Below are positions 8,992 through 18,573 of a stretch of 64,000 bases of DNA, piece after piece (position 1 is the first letter of the stretch; every line of letters begins with the position of its first letter). The position numbers were made by a program, and so were the translations under genes. Location: contig JAPPAR010000013.1 of assembly GCA_026705445.1 (NCBI GenBank), positions 1 to 64,000 on the forward strand, in the 5' to 3' direction. The DNA is from Candidatus Dadabacteria bacterium (GTDB taxonomy: Bacteria > Desulfobacterota_D > UBA1144 > Nemesobacterales > Nemesobacteraceae). The notes below the pieces were generated by a model that worked only from the letters and a program-made list of their open reading frames with translations, did no database searches and was not told the DNA's origin.

Positions 8992-10689
8992 ATGGGGTTC
9001 TGCCGCACCAACCTCTTCAAACGGCTTGAAAGCAGTGGCCACTCGTTTTTGCTTTCGGTAGAGCGCCACCTGCTCCGCAACTTCATCTACATCCACGCCA
9101 TTGAAAACAAAAAGCCGCTTCCGATCGGAGCGACCGACGCGGGACTCCTTGACTCCCTCTCTTTTGACGGGGATGCGGAAAGTGTCAGTGGCGGTCTTTT
9201 TGACGACGGGGAAGGAGAAGTATCCTCTGAACTGAATGCAGCGGAGATGCCACGGACGGAGGAGGAGTTCCGAAAACATTCTGCCAAGGTTTACGAAGTA
9301 TACTCCGACCGGTACAAGGGGCGGTTCCGATGGCTGGGTTCCCATTACTTCACGGAAGACCTGGAAAAGGATCTCAAGGCCGATTCCGCGGCCCTGCTCA
9401 AACTGCTGAAGCGATCCGGCAACTGGGACCCATCCTCAGACGCCAAGCTGGACGCACTTCACAAGCTGCTCGCCAGCAAACATCCCGACGAAAAGATATT
9501 GGTCTTCACCCAGTTCGCCGATACGGTCCGTTACCTTGAGGATCAGCTAAACGCCCGAGGCATGGAAGGGTTAGCCGCCGTCACGGGGGACTCGGCAGAC
9601 CCGACAAAGCTTGCCTGGCAGTTCAGCCCCAGAAGCAACGAGAAAGAGGGAAGCGTCTCACCCGAAGACGAACTGCGTGTGCTGGTGGCCACGGATGTGC
9701 TGAGCGAAGGGCAGAACCTGCAGGACTGCGCCATTGTCGTAAACTACGACCTGCCGTGGGCCATTATCCGCCTGATTCAGAGAGCCGGGCGCGTCGACCG
9801 CATCGGACAGCGAGCCCCTGAGATATTGTGCTATTCCTTTCTCCCGGCCGAGGGAATCGAGCGCCTGATCCGGCTTCGGGCGCGCGTGCGGAGCCGTCTT
9901 GACGAAAACGCCGAAGTCGTGGGAACAGACGAGGCTTTTTTCGAGGACGAGGGACACCGTGTAGTTTCCGACCTCTACAGCGAACAGGCCGGAATTCTAG
10001 ACGGCGACGACGATACCGAGGTCGATCTCTGTTCCTATGCCTACCAGGTATGGCAAAACGCGATAACGGCCGACCCGTCCCTAAGGAAAAAGATCGAGGA
10101 TATGCCGTCCGTCGTCTACTCATCGAAGCACTACAAACCGAAACCCGACCGGCCAGACGGCGTTCTGGTTTACATGCGGACCACCAGGGGATACGACGCT
10201 CTCGCCTGGGTTGACCGCCATGGCAGAAGCGTTACCGAGAGCCAGTTCGAAATCCTGCGGGCGGCCCGGTGTCCGCGCGACGCACAGGCACTTAACCGCA
10301 GCGACAGGCACCACGAACTCGTGCGGAAAGCGGCGGAACACATCTCAAGTGAGGAAAGTCAGGTAGGCGGCCAGCTCGGACGCCCTTCCGGCGTACGGTT
10401 CCGCGTTTACGAACGCCTAAAGAACTACTCGGAAACCGTCAGAGGAACGCTGTTTGACACCAAGCCGCTGCGAAGAGCGATACAGGATATCTATCGCTAT
10501 CCCCCGCTTCCGACCGCGATAACCACGCTTAACCGGCAGCTGCAAAGCGCCATCTCCGATGAAGACCTGGCCAAGCTGGTCATCGCCCTGAGAGAGGAAG
10601 AGCGGCTTTGCGTAGTACATGAAGAAGACGAAAGCCGGGAACCGCAGATCATCTGCTCCCTCGGGCTGGTTAACCGGGAGGAGGGTTGA
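8992..10689 (+). CDS. PLD-SNF2 helicase, C-terminal part (frame-broken gene)
   Basis: The second half of the split SNF2 helicase. The open frame extends back through the C-tract at 8917, so conserved sequence (DDLSRAGKRLMGFCRTNLFK) begins before the ATG at 8992; that ATG is simply the first Met in the fragment. The helicase C-terminal lobe is complete: ILVFTQFADTVRYLED (motif IV region), VATDVLSEGQNLQ (motif V) and IQRAGRVDRIGQ (motif VI, arginine fingers). About 250 further residues of unassigned sequence follow. The stop codon lies two bases before the ATG of the methylase gene, so the two should be translationally coupled. On its own this piece lacks the ATP-binding lobe and would not work as a motor; function depends on correction at the C-tract. 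Confidence 0.75.
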   Translation: MGFCRTNLFKRLESSGHSFLLSVERHLLRNFIYIHAIENKKPLPIGATDAGLLDSLSFDGDAESVSGGLFDDGEGEVSSELNAAEMPRTEEEFRKHSAKVYEVYSDRYKGRFRWLGSHYFTEDLEKDLKADSAALLKLLKRSGNWDPSSDAKLDALHKLLASKHPDEKILVFTQFADTVRYLEDQLNARGMEGLAAVTGDSADPTKLAWQFSPRSNEKEGSVSPEDELRVLVATDVLSEGQNLQDCAIVVNYDLPWAIIRLIQRAGRVDRIGQRAPEILCYSFLPAEGIERLIRLRARVRSRLDENAEVVGTDEAFFEDEGHRVVSDLYSEQAGILDGDDDTEVDLCSYAYQVWQNAITADPSLRKKIEDMPSVVYSSKHYKPKPDRPDGVLVYMRTTRGYDALAWVDRHGRSVTESQFEILRAARCPRDAQALNRSDRHHELVRKAAEHISSEESQVGGQLGRPSGVRFRVYERLKNYSETVRGTLFDTKPLRRAIQDIYRYPPLPTAITTLNRQLQSAISDEDLAKLVIALREEERLCVVHEEDESREPQIICSLGLVNREEG

Positions 10690-10691
10690 AG

Positions 10692-13600
10692 ATGCCGATC
10701 ACCCTCGACAGAGACAAGGCCAGAGAGCATCTTGAGAATTTCAATCTCCGGGCACTTTTCATTGAGGAGCTTGGCTGGGACCACAGACGCGGAGACATGG
10801 AAGTCCGAATAGACGACCGCTCTTTTACCCTTGAGAAGGTCGCCCACAAGCGAGGCATGGTCGCCTACCAGTACACCACCGAATCGGACGAGAAGTTTCC
10901 AGATTACTCCACCCGACGGAAAATTGAGAGGTTTGTCGCCAGAACAGTCCGAGAACATTTAATAGTCTACGCTACCCAAGAAAGAGACGCACAGTACTGG
11001 CAGTGGGTAAAACGCGAGCCGGGGAGACCGGATCAGAACCGCCTTCACATCTACAGCAGAAACCAGTCGGGAGAAGCCCTGATCCAGAAGCTTGAACATA
11101 TAGCCTTCACGCTTGATGAGGAAGAAGATCTCACCATAGTGGATGTCTCCGGCCGGGTGCGTGCGGCATTCGATACGGAGAAAGTCACCAAGAAATTCTA
11201 CGACCGCTTCAGGGAAGAACACAAGACCTTTCTGGGATTGATCGACGGCTTCAAGGCATCGGACGACCGGGAATGGTACGCTTCGCTGATGCTTAACCGG
11301 ATGATGTTCATCTACTTCATCCAGAAGCGCGGATTCCTGGATGATGACCGGGACTATCTGCAAAATCGCCTGAACCGCATGAGGGCATCCCGCGGCAAAA
11401 ACCGATTCCAGACTTTCTATCGCTTTTTCTTGTTACGCCTGTTCCATGAGGGACTTAATCAGCCGGAGACTGCTCGTGACTCCGAACTTGCGGAGCTTCT
11501 GGGGAAGATTCCATACCTTAACGGCGGTCTTTTTGATTTGCATGAACTGGAACGTGACAACAAAAACATCGATATTCCAGACGAGGCGTTTGAAGGGATA
11601 TTCAAGTTTTTCGACGCTTATCAATGGCATCTTGACGACAGACCGCTCCGTGACGACAGAGAGATCAACCCGGATGTGCTGGGCTATATTTTCGAGAGGT
11701 ACATCAACCAGAAGCAGATGGGCGCTTACTACACCAAAGAAGATATCACCGGATACATCTGCCGCAACACCATAATCCCATTCCTGTTTGATCAGGCCAA
11801 AAAAGAATGCCCCATAGCTTTTGAACCTGGCGGCGGTGTCTGGCGCCTTCTGACTTACGATCCGGACCGCTATTTCTACGAATCGGCACGCCACGGGATA
11901 ACTCATGACATTAACGAAAACCGGGATCTCGCTAAAACGCGCGAACTTCCGGATGATATCGCTGCCGGTCTGAATGATATATCGAAACGCACAGAATGGA
12001 ACAACACGGCTCCTAGAGACTACGCGCTACATACCGAGACCTGGCGCGAACACATCGCCCGCCGAGAGCACTACAATGAAATCCGAGCTAAGATCGTTGC
12101 CGGGGAAATCGTATCTATAAACGATCTCATCACTTACAATCTCGACATCGAAAAATTCACCCAGGATGTTATCGCAGGAAGCGAAGGACCGGAGCTGGTC
12201 CGGGCCTTCTGGAAAGCTATTTCGGAAGTTTCCGTTCTTGACCCGGCTTGCGGTTCCGGAGCGTTTCTGTTTGCGGCACTCAATATTCTGGAACCCGTTT
12301 ACATCGCCTTACTAGAAGCCATGCGGGGCTTTCTAGATGATCTGGAGCATTCCAGACGCAAGCACCATCCCGAGACTCTGAGCGATTTCCGCAAACTGCT
12401 TGAGCGCATCGATACGCATGCGAATGAACGCTATTTCATCCTGAAGTCTATAATCGTTGGTAATCTCTACGGCGTTGATATCATGGAAGAGGCCATAGAA
12501 ATCTGCAAACTGCGTCTGTTCCTGAAGCTGGTCGCACAATTAGAAGACTATGACCAGATCGAACCACTGCCAGACATTGATTTCAATATCCGCCCTGGCA
12601 ACACCTTAGTCGGCTTCACCTCCCTTAAAGAAGTAAAACGGAATCTATCCGCCGATATGATCAATCAGTTATCGCTTCCTGAGATCGAGCAGCGGGCCGA
12701 AATCGCCGGACAAACATACCAAGATTTCCGCAGAATGCAGACTGATTGTGACATGGATGTCCTTGCGCTTGCCAATACGAAGTTAAGACTGCGAGAACAA
12801 CTCGAGGGCTTGCAAACGAAACTGGACAATTATCTGGCGCGCATATACGGCATAGACACCGAAGACGAGGCCGCCTACGTGCAATGGCGCTCCAGTCATC
12901 AATCCTTCCACTGGTTTGTTGAATTCTACGACATTATGCAAGATGGGGGTTTTGACGTGGTAATTGGGAATCCTCCTTACGTTTCCGTCAGAAAAATTCC
13001 CTACGAAATTCTTGGTCCCTTAGCGCAAAAATTTTCCGATATTTATGGCCATTTCCTATCAAGGTCTCTGGTTCTTACTGTTCCCGAAGGACGATGCGGA
13101 ATGATCGTCCCGTTGTCCATAACCTTCAGTCGAGACTTCAAGGCACTTCGAGAAAATCTTTCCAATTGGGGAGCCGCTTGGTTCTCATCCTATGATAATA
13201 TACCGGCAGCACTATTCGCAGGAGTCAGTCAACGTTGCACGATCTGGATCGGACATAACTCGGGCACCGAGATTTTTGCTGCTCCAATGTACCGATGGCG
13301 TACATTCTGCCGTCCACACCTTCTGACAAATTTATCCTATGTTCCCGTGAAAAACCTAAATATTGAGGAATTGGGGTTACCAAAAGTCGCGGAATTGTCG
13401 CATACATCTGTACTGAGCGCAATATCATCGACAAAACTAAGAAAGTATCGGGCAGCTATCTCCGAAGGCAGCGGGAATAAGGCGTATCTTAGTTTTTCAC
13501 AGTCAGGAAGGAATTTTATCTCTGTGTTTCTTGAAGATCCACCGTGTGTTGATGCTGTTTCGCTTAACAACATCACCCCATCGAAAATAGGGCGGTTAAC

Positions 13601-14177
13601 TTTTGCAGATGATGAGCCAACATACGCTGCATTGGCCGCCACAGCCGGGGAATTTTATTTCTGGTATTGGCTTGTGCGAGGTGATGGTTTTGACGTCACT
13701 AACTGGGTAATTAGTGACTTTCTCAGAGTTCTAGATTTCCTTCCGCCCGAGAATTATGAATTCCTGATCGAATTGGGGCACATGCTTCACTTTGAGCGCA
13801 ACGAGTGGTTAGTGTTCAAGAAAAACGCCGGGCGATACGTAGGAAACTTTAACTACAGAAGGGCGTTCAAGATCACGAGGCGAGCAGACTTGTTAATCTT
13901 CGACGCCTTGTCCTGCAACCGGAAAGAAGCACTTGCAATTTTCGGCTATGTGCAACGGATACTGGCAATAAATGAATACGCTGGAGAAAAAGGAATACCC
14001 GGAACAGTGAAAGCGCGGTTTACTGCTAGCAAGAGAAAAGCGGTGGAAAACGATCAGCTGTTCTCAAAAATTGATTCTCACTTGGCAGAAAATTTTTCCT
14101 TCACAGAAAAAGAAATGGAGTTCCTTATCAATCATGATGTGAATTTGAGTGCCTATTACGAACCAAAAGGACGGTAA
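10692..14177 (+). CDS. Eco57I-type DNA adenine methylase (restriction-modification)
   Basis: A 1161-residue N6-adenine DNA methyltransferase of the large Eco57I/COG1002 type. Motif I is DPACGSGAFLFAAL (about residues 517-530) and the catalytic motif IV is NPPY (about 760-763). The N-terminal 300 residues and the region between motifs are helical. The C-terminal third (after about 770) probably holds target recognition: this part has lower GC and different codon use from the first two thirds, as expected for exchangeable recognition domains. A strong GGGAGGAGGG stretch sits 7-16 bases before ATG 10692; an alternative TTG at 10686 lies inside the upstream stop. Overlapping context with the PLD-SNF2 helicase indicates one restriction-modification unit. 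No separate classical nuclease gene is seen; cleavage would come from the PLD or RecD-like partners (inference). Confidence 0.88.
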   Translation: MPITLDRDKAREHLENFNLRALFIEELGWDHRRGDMEVRIDDRSFTLEKVAHKRGMVAYQYTTESDEKFPDYSTRRKIERFVARTVREHLIVYATQERDAQYWQWVKREPGRPDQNRLHIYSRNQSGEALIQKLEHIAFTLDEEEDLTIVDVSGRVRAAFDTEKVTKKFYDRFREEHKTFLGLIDGFKASDDREWYASLMLNRMMFIYFIQKRGFLDDDRDYLQNRLNRMRASRGKNRFQTFYRFFLLRLFHEGLNQPETARDSELAELLGKIPYLNGGLFDLHELERDNKNIDIPDEAFEGIFKFFDAYQWHLDDRPLRDDREINPDVLGYIFERYINQKQMGAYYTKEDITGYICRNTIIPFLFDQAKKECPIAFEPGGGVWRLLTYDPDRYFYESARHGITHDINENRDLAKTRELPDDIAAGLNDISKRTEWNNTAPRDYALHTETWREHIARREHYNEIRAKIVAGEIVSINDLITYNLDIEKFTQDVIAGSEGPELVRAFWKAISEVSVLDPACGSGAFLFAALNILEPVYIALLEAMRGFLDDLEHSRRKHHPETLSDFRKLLERIDTHANERYFILKSIIVGNLYGVDIMEEAIEICKLRLFLKLVAQLEDYDQIEPLPDIDFNIRPGNTLVGFTSLKEVKRNLSADMINQLSLPEIEQRAEIAGQTYQDFRRMQTDCDMDVLALANTKLRLREQLEGLQTKLDNYLARIYGIDTEDEAAYVQWRSSHQSFHWFVEFYDIMQDGGFDVVIGNPPYVSVRKIPYEILGPLAQKFSDIYGHFLSRSLVLTVPEGRCGMIVPLSITFSRDFKALRENLSNWGAAWFSSYDNIPAALFAGVSQRCTIWIGHNSGTEIFAAPMYRWRTFCRPHLLTNLSYVPVKNLNIEELGLPKVAELSHTSVLSAISSTKLRKYRAAISEGSGNKAYLSFSQSGRNFISVFLEDPPCVDAVSLNNITPSKIGRLTFADDEPTYAALAATAGEFYFWYWLVRGDGFDVTNWVISDFLRVLDFLPPENYEFLIELGHMLHFERNEWLVFKKNAGRYVGNFNYRRAFKITRRADLLIFDALSCNRKEALAIFGYVQRILAINEYAGEKGIPGTVKARFTASKRKAVENDQLFSKIDSHLAENFSFTEKEMEFLINHDVNLSAYYEPKGR

Positions 14178-14295
14178 TTCCGAACGAAAAGGGGCGAATT
14201 CAGTCGTAATATGCACCAGATAAAAAGTTGGACAACTTACACTCTTTCAGCCTCGGTACCAACGAAAATGGAAACTTAACTCACACGCAATCGGT

Positions 14296-14841
14296 TTATT
14301 CCTGCATCCACTCTACAGCACACTTTTTGCGACCTTCCTGATAAAACTCGTCTTTTGCCTTTTTCATTGCGCACACAATGGTCAGGTTTTCTTGTTGTCT
14401 CGAAACCGCTTCTTCCCAAGACTGCACCTTCTTCTCGTAAGGAACCTGATCTTCCTTATCTAAAATACTTCTGGCTTTTTCCAATTCCCTTTCGGCAAGT
14501 TCCAGCGTATATCTATAGTCTTTCAAACGCTTTCCTACACTATACAAATGGAATTCGGCAACTGTCCATGACTCGGACCTGAAGGGGAAAGCTTTCTCGG
14601 TTCCAGTCATTTCTTTTACTTCTTCGCAAAACCTCTCTATGCCTCTGGGAGTAGATGTATCTTTAGCTTTAACTCTCTCTTTTCTTTTAGACCACCTATT
14701 TAGCTCGCTGCCTAACTCTTTCTTCCCCTTTTCAGATAAGACTTCTGCCTTAAACCCGCAAGGGGAGACAAACTCGTTGGAAGCAAAAGCCGTATGGGGA
14801 AAAATCACTCCTGCCAGTACCAGCGCAAGTATTGTTCTCAT
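14296..14841 (-). CDS. secreted hypothetical protein
   Basis: A 181-residue protein with a clear Sec signal peptide: MRTILALVLAGVIF followed by an AFAS cleavage region at about residues 18-21. The mature part is charged and mostly helical, with a possible coiled coil (ELAERELEKARSILDKEDQ, about 110-130) and three to four Cys residues (SPCGF, RFCEEV, VCAMK, KKCAVEW) that could form disulfides in the periplasm. No family is recognised. The start is ATG 14841, preceded by AGAGGTG at a suitable distance. It sits alone between the methylase (opposite strand) and the decayed AbiE pair, and shows no sign of being in either unit. Function unknown. Confidence 0.65.
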   Translation of the reverse strand: MRTILALVLAGVIFPHTAFASNEFVSPCGFKAEVLSEKGKKELGSELNRWSKRKERVKAKDTSTPRGIERFCEEVKEMTGTEKAFPFRSESWTVAEFHLYSVGKRLKDYRYTLELAERELEKARSILDKEDQVPYEKKVQSWEEAVSRQQENLTIVCAMKKAKDEFYQEGRKKCAVEWMQE

Positions 14842-14970
14842 ATGTTCACCTCTTTCGGGATGCTACCCGATAGGCCTCCCTTCATTCTGTAATATGCAAC
14901 CAAGATAAAATTTGTGTACTCCAATACTACCAAGAAAGATAGCAAGTAAACCAGCTACAGTTTTTACTCC

Positions 14971-15255
14971 TCACCACTTGAATTTCAGGCATAACACAAA
15001 CGAAATCGAATTACTCTCCTTTAAAAGCTTCATTTCAGCCTTGATTGCTTCCATCTTCTCGCGGATATCCCGAAATGCCTGATCACGTTCACTCACCGGC
15101 AGATAACACAAATCAATGTCCACGGAAAATCTCGGACAGTCATGAAAGAAAAAATTAATAGCCGTGCCGCCCTTCAATGCAAACACCTCCTTTGTCGCGG
15201 CAATTCGCAGCGTCTCAAGCAGCAAAGCAGATTGCTTTTCATAGCCTCGCATCAT
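14971..15255 (-). pseudogene. truncated AbiEii nucleotidyltransferase toxin
   Basis: The first 94 residues of an AbiEii/AbiGii-type toxin. The nucleotidyltransferase signature is intact: FALKGGTAINFFF and FSVDIDLCYLP (GG(T/S) and DxD motifs). Family members are about 300 residues; the intact copy at 36937-37857 has 306. Here the similarity stops near residue 85 and the frame ends after an unrelated tail (VLCLKFKW), so the C-terminal two thirds are gone. The start is ATG 15255, which overlaps the stop of the abiEi gene in an ATGA arrangement, as expected for translationally coupled AbiE pairs. It is likely inactive as a toxin. Confidence 0.8.
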
Positions 15256-16049
15256 GGATTCACCCAGGTCTCGGGAACTGTTATCTTGAATCTTGAGTTC
15301 CAAAGCCCGCCGTTTACGACGTGACGGCCTCCCGAACCAAGTTCAATGGACTCCAGATTCAATTCGCCATACCATTGGTAATCGACAATTTCGGCAAGCG
15401 CGAGGAACAATCGCTTTGCCTTTACCGAACGACATGCGCGCAGAACGCTTTGCAGAAGCCCGGGACGCAGCGTGGACAAACCTTCCATAAGCTGCCTGGC
15501 CTCTTCAAAATCCGCACAGTTCGGCAGCAGATAGCAATACTCAAGCATGGCCCGTTCGGGCGCACTCGTCCTAAGCGAAAACTCTCCGACACGCAAATCT
15601 TCCAGACCCTCGGAAACCGGATCAAATAATGCGGGGGCATTGAAAACCTGCAGATTCCTGGCAAACCGTTGCTGCCTGAACCACCGGGGCAGACTAGTGT
15701 TCTGTCCGATGCCGAGATACAGGACAGGACTCTCTCCAAGCGGCAGGTAATGCAGGCGCCCATAATACCCAAGCGCCGTGCACGCCGCCGGATAAACCTC
15801 TCCGGGCCGTTCCCGCTGCAGGGCGTAGAGCGACCCTGACAAGGTAGGTTCCGTGCCCGCCCTTACCCAGGCTCCCCGCCCAAGGGAACTAAGCCAGCCG
15901 CTGCTTTTATATCCCTGAAGCAGCTGCGGAGAAACCCGTCGTGAGGACAGCCACTTGCTGGTCATGGGAACACCCGCAGGATTCTCAGCGAGAATGCGGT
16001 TGATTCTTGTTCCCCTGAGTGTATCTTCACCTGTTTTTAAGTAATCCAT
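15252..16049 (-). CDS. AbiEi-type antitoxin
   Basis: A 265-residue AbiEi family antitoxin/transcriptional regulator. The N-terminal winged-helix region (about residues 1-75, with LLQGYKSSGWLSSLGRGAWVR) recognises DNA in known AbiEi proteins. The C-terminal domain (about 80-265) contains the conserved APERAMLEYCYLLP and a SVKAKRLFLALAE segment near the end. In type IV AbiE systems this protein represses the operon and neutralises the AbiEii nucleotidyltransferase. Here the protein is full length while the coupled toxin gene is truncated, so it may persist as a free regulator or as protection against other AbiEii toxins (inference). It is distantly similar to the second AbiEi at 36081-36944, sharing the YKSSGW/YVKRGW and SVK(A/V)KRLF landmarks. 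Confidence 0.85.
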   Translation of the reverse strand: MDYLKTGEDTLRGTRINRILAENPAGVPMTSKWLSSRRVSPQLLQGYKSSGWLSSLGRGAWVRAGTEPTLSGSLYALQRERPGEVYPAACTALGYYGRLHYLPLGESPVLYLGIGQNTSLPRWFRQQRFARNLQVFNAPALFDPVSEGLEDLRVGEFSLRTSAPERAMLEYCYLLPNCADFEEARQLMEGLSTLRPGLLQSVLRACRSVKAKRLFLALAEIVDYQWYGELNLESIELGSGGRHVVNGGLWNSRFKITVPETWVNP

Positions 16050-16151
16050 ATCAATGACGCTGCAATTAGTGTAGCCCCGTGAACTAAACCATCGTAATTT
16101 AAAATCTGGAATACAGATAAAATTATATTTTATTTAAAAAGAACATTCTGG

Positions 16152-18563
16152 TCAAATGTCTTCACTTCCAAGTACTGCCTTTCCAGTATTCAATCTGAAT
16201 GAATCGTAGTCTTTACGGTAATCACAACCCGGACAGAACACCTCGCGTTTTTGCGAATCTTCGTTTAACCGCACATCTAATCTGACAGTTTCACCCTTTG
16301 TCAGACATGTGGGACAGGGCGCTTCTCTTTCCGTGTAGCTACAAAGCCCTTTTCCGAAGTTCGTGCACCCAAGAAATATGGAATACGGCGGAGGATTGCT
16401 CCTTACCCTTCTTACAAGACCTCCCATCCATCTCCCCTGAACAAGTCCCTTGCTGAAACACTCAGGACACGGTCCGACAACATCCTCCCTCAAAACAGCA
16501 TCATTGAACCTGACATCAAGACACCCGCATATCTCTTTTATCTCCGCTGTAAAGGATGACGGCTGAACAGACTGGTTAACCAGAAAGACTTTCTCTCTGG
16601 CCCTGGTCATGGCCACGTACATAACCCGCCTCTCCTCCGAATTCGGGTAGCCGTCTCCCGGAGGCAGAAAGACCGAGAGCAAGGGATCCTCCTCTCCGCA
16701 GCCCGGAAAGCCCTTCATGCCCGAATCCATTCCCAGCACGATAACGATATCATCCTCAAGACCTTTTGACCTGTGGATCGTCCTCCTGGATATCCTGAGA
16801 TCGTCCCTGAAGGCCATAAGTTCTCTGTGGCTAAGGGGTTCAATTTCCCTGTTCTTCCGCCCCAGGATAAAAACCCCTTTTCTTTTGTCCGACCTTGGAA
16901 TCAGGTTAAGAACCCTTTTCAGGTTATCGCTGTCATAACGGTCAACGGAACATATGTTGACGGCGGGAAAGTCGTCATCCGGCGGGCGGGAGCGAACGGA
17001 TTTTCTGATCTGGGCCGGGTTTTTCTGGATAAACTCAGAAGCAACGTCGGATACCGGTCTGCACGTACGGAATGTCTCCTGAATCCTGTAAGTCTGCGGC
17101 TTAAACAGACGGACATCCCGCCCCGACATCCCGTCTTCCGCAACCAGAGGGCTTTCAGATTCGGAAAACTCTTTCATCGCCATGCTGTCTGAGCCGGTAA
17201 ACCTGTAGACCGACTGCCAGTCATCTCCCACAGCGAAGAGACGGGAATCCGCAGCAAGTATGCGGGCGAGGAAATTCTTTCTGGCTTCCGAGATGTCTTG
17301 GAACTCATCCACAAGGACATACTTGTACCGATCCGGAAGCGCGCCATCCATCTCGGCGCCGCTTAAGTGGCGGACAGGCCCAAGGATCATGTCCTCAAAA
17401 TCTATGGTGCCGTTTTCACGAAGAATCTCCTCGTAGGTCTCAAGTACCGGAAGGAAAAATCTTTTGAAAAGGCCGCTTCTGAACTTGTCGCGAAGGGAGT
17501 CAAGCCGCACGGAAAGACCCCCCGGCGAAAGATCGTTCGCCTTGGCAAGCTTTATGCATCTTGCGATCAGGCTGTACGTATCGTCCGAGTAAAGGGACTC
17601 AAGGCGTTTCTCTGTATATTCTTTTGAGGGAGGGTCATAGGAGATGCCCTTTTCCTCAAGCTCCCGGAAAATTTTCTCAATCACGGTGCCCTCGTAATAT
17701 TCGTAGCTATAGGTAAAAAGAAAATCCCCTCCCCGCTCCTCATAGAATTTCTTTTTCTGTCGCACTGTCTCCGCGTAGCCTTCAAAGGGGGAGCTGCCGT
17801 CCCTCTGGATCGCGAAATGTTCATGCCAGAGATCTATTTCCGGATAATAGAAATCCGGGGTCATTTCTCCGTCGGGATGCGGCCTTTCATACTCGACTTT
17901 CACTCCCCTTATTATCAGGCTGTTTATGATAGCAAGCTCCTGCTGGGACCTGACCCAGTATCTTGCGTCAAGACTCGGTATGCGCTGCGCTCTCAGTTCC
18001 CCACCGAGCCGGAATGATTCTCTTTTGTAGGGATAGCTTGTAACAGTTTCGTTGTATTCCCTTTCATCCCGGACAAATTCTTCTATCTGGTGGTACGGAC
18101 ACTCGGCCCTGAACTCAGAAATCCATTTCCCGATCTCAGGATGCTTGACCTTTGCCCTCTCGATTATCCCAAGTACGTTTGCCGTGTCGAGAAGACCGTC
18201 TGAAGAGGATTCCGCAAGGGGGTCAAGCTTTCTTCTCCCCCCTATCCTCTTAAGCAGTTCAAGACCGAACCCGTGGAATGTGTAGACTTCGGGGCGGCCG
18301 ACTCCGGGGACAAGCTTTTTTATCTTTTCTCCAAGCTCCTGCTCTATCGACTTGTTAAAGGCGAGAACCAGAATCTCCCGCGGGGCAGCGAGTTCTTCTC
18401 TTATCAGAAAGACATACTTGCCAAGTAGCGTTGTTGTCTTCCCTGAACCGGCTGACGCTATTACAAGCGTCCTGTAGGAATCATCGACTATGCAGAGTCT
18501 CTGCTCCTGGGTAAGGGGATGGGCAAACAGGGAGTCAAAAAGTTCTTTGTGCTTAAGCAACAT
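16152..18563 (-). CDS. UvrD-type SF1A helicase with inserted nuclease-like module and zinc ribbons
   Basis: About 803 residues. Counting from the chosen start, Walker A ASAGSGKTTT lies at about residues 36-45. A nuclease-like insert follows at about 205-285 (E of VRSQQE, then TPDF and WHEHF). Walker B YVLVDEFQD is at about 415-423, DDWQSVYRF at about 447-455, and motif VI YVAMTRAREK near 625. The last 130 residues hold paired Cys motifs (CPEC, CPTC, CPGC and others) resembling topoisomerase-type zinc ribbons. This layout resembles HelD/helicase IV more than UvrD itself. ATG 18563 is chosen because AGAGGGG precedes it; an in-frame ATG at 18581 overlaps the upstream stop. Either way it is coupled to the NACHT-like NTPase gene. 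Likely role: DNA translocase/nuclease of a defence operon (inference). Confidence 0.85.
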   Translation of the reverse strand: MLLKHKELFDSLFAHPLTQEQRLCIVDDSYRTLVIASAGSGKTTTLLGKYVFLIREELAAPREILVLAFNKSIEQELGEKIKKLVPGVGRPEVYTFHGFGLELLKRIGGRRKLDPLAESSSDGLLDTANVLGIIERAKVKHPEIGKWISEFRAECPYHQIEEFVRDEREYNETVTSYPYKRESFRLGGELRAQRIPSLDARYWVRSQQELAIINSLIIRGVKVEYERPHPDGEMTPDFYYPEIDLWHEHFAIQRDGSSPFEGYAETVRQKKKFYEERGGDFLFTYSYEYYEGTVIEKIFRELEEKGISYDPPSKEYTEKRLESLYSDDTYSLIARCIKLAKANDLSPGGLSVRLDSLRDKFRSGLFKRFFLPVLETYEEILRENGTIDFEDMILGPVRHLSGAEMDGALPDRYKYVLVDEFQDISEARKNFLARILAADSRLFAVGDDWQSVYRFTGSDSMAMKEFSESESPLVAEDGMSGRDVRLFKPQTYRIQETFRTCRPVSDVASEFIQKNPAQIRKSVRSRPPDDDFPAVNICSVDRYDSDNLKRVLNLIPRSDKRKGVFILGRKNREIEPLSHRELMAFRDDLRISRRTIHRSKGLEDDIVIVLGMDSGMKGFPGCGEEDPLLSVFLPPGDGYPNSEERRVMYVAMTRAREKVFLVNQSVQPSSFTAEIKEICGCLDVRFNDAVLREDVVGPCPECFSKGLVQGRWMGGLVRRVRSNPPPYSIFLGCTNFGKGLCSYTEREAPCPTCLTKGETVRLDVRLNEDSQKREVFCPGCDYRKDYDSFRLNTGKAVLGSEDI

Positions 18564-18573
18564 AATCCCCTCT

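Noticed and set aside
3381-14177. DISARM system
   Set aside because: DrmA and DrmB (DUF1998) are absent and the PLD domain is fused to the SNF2 helicase instead of being separate.
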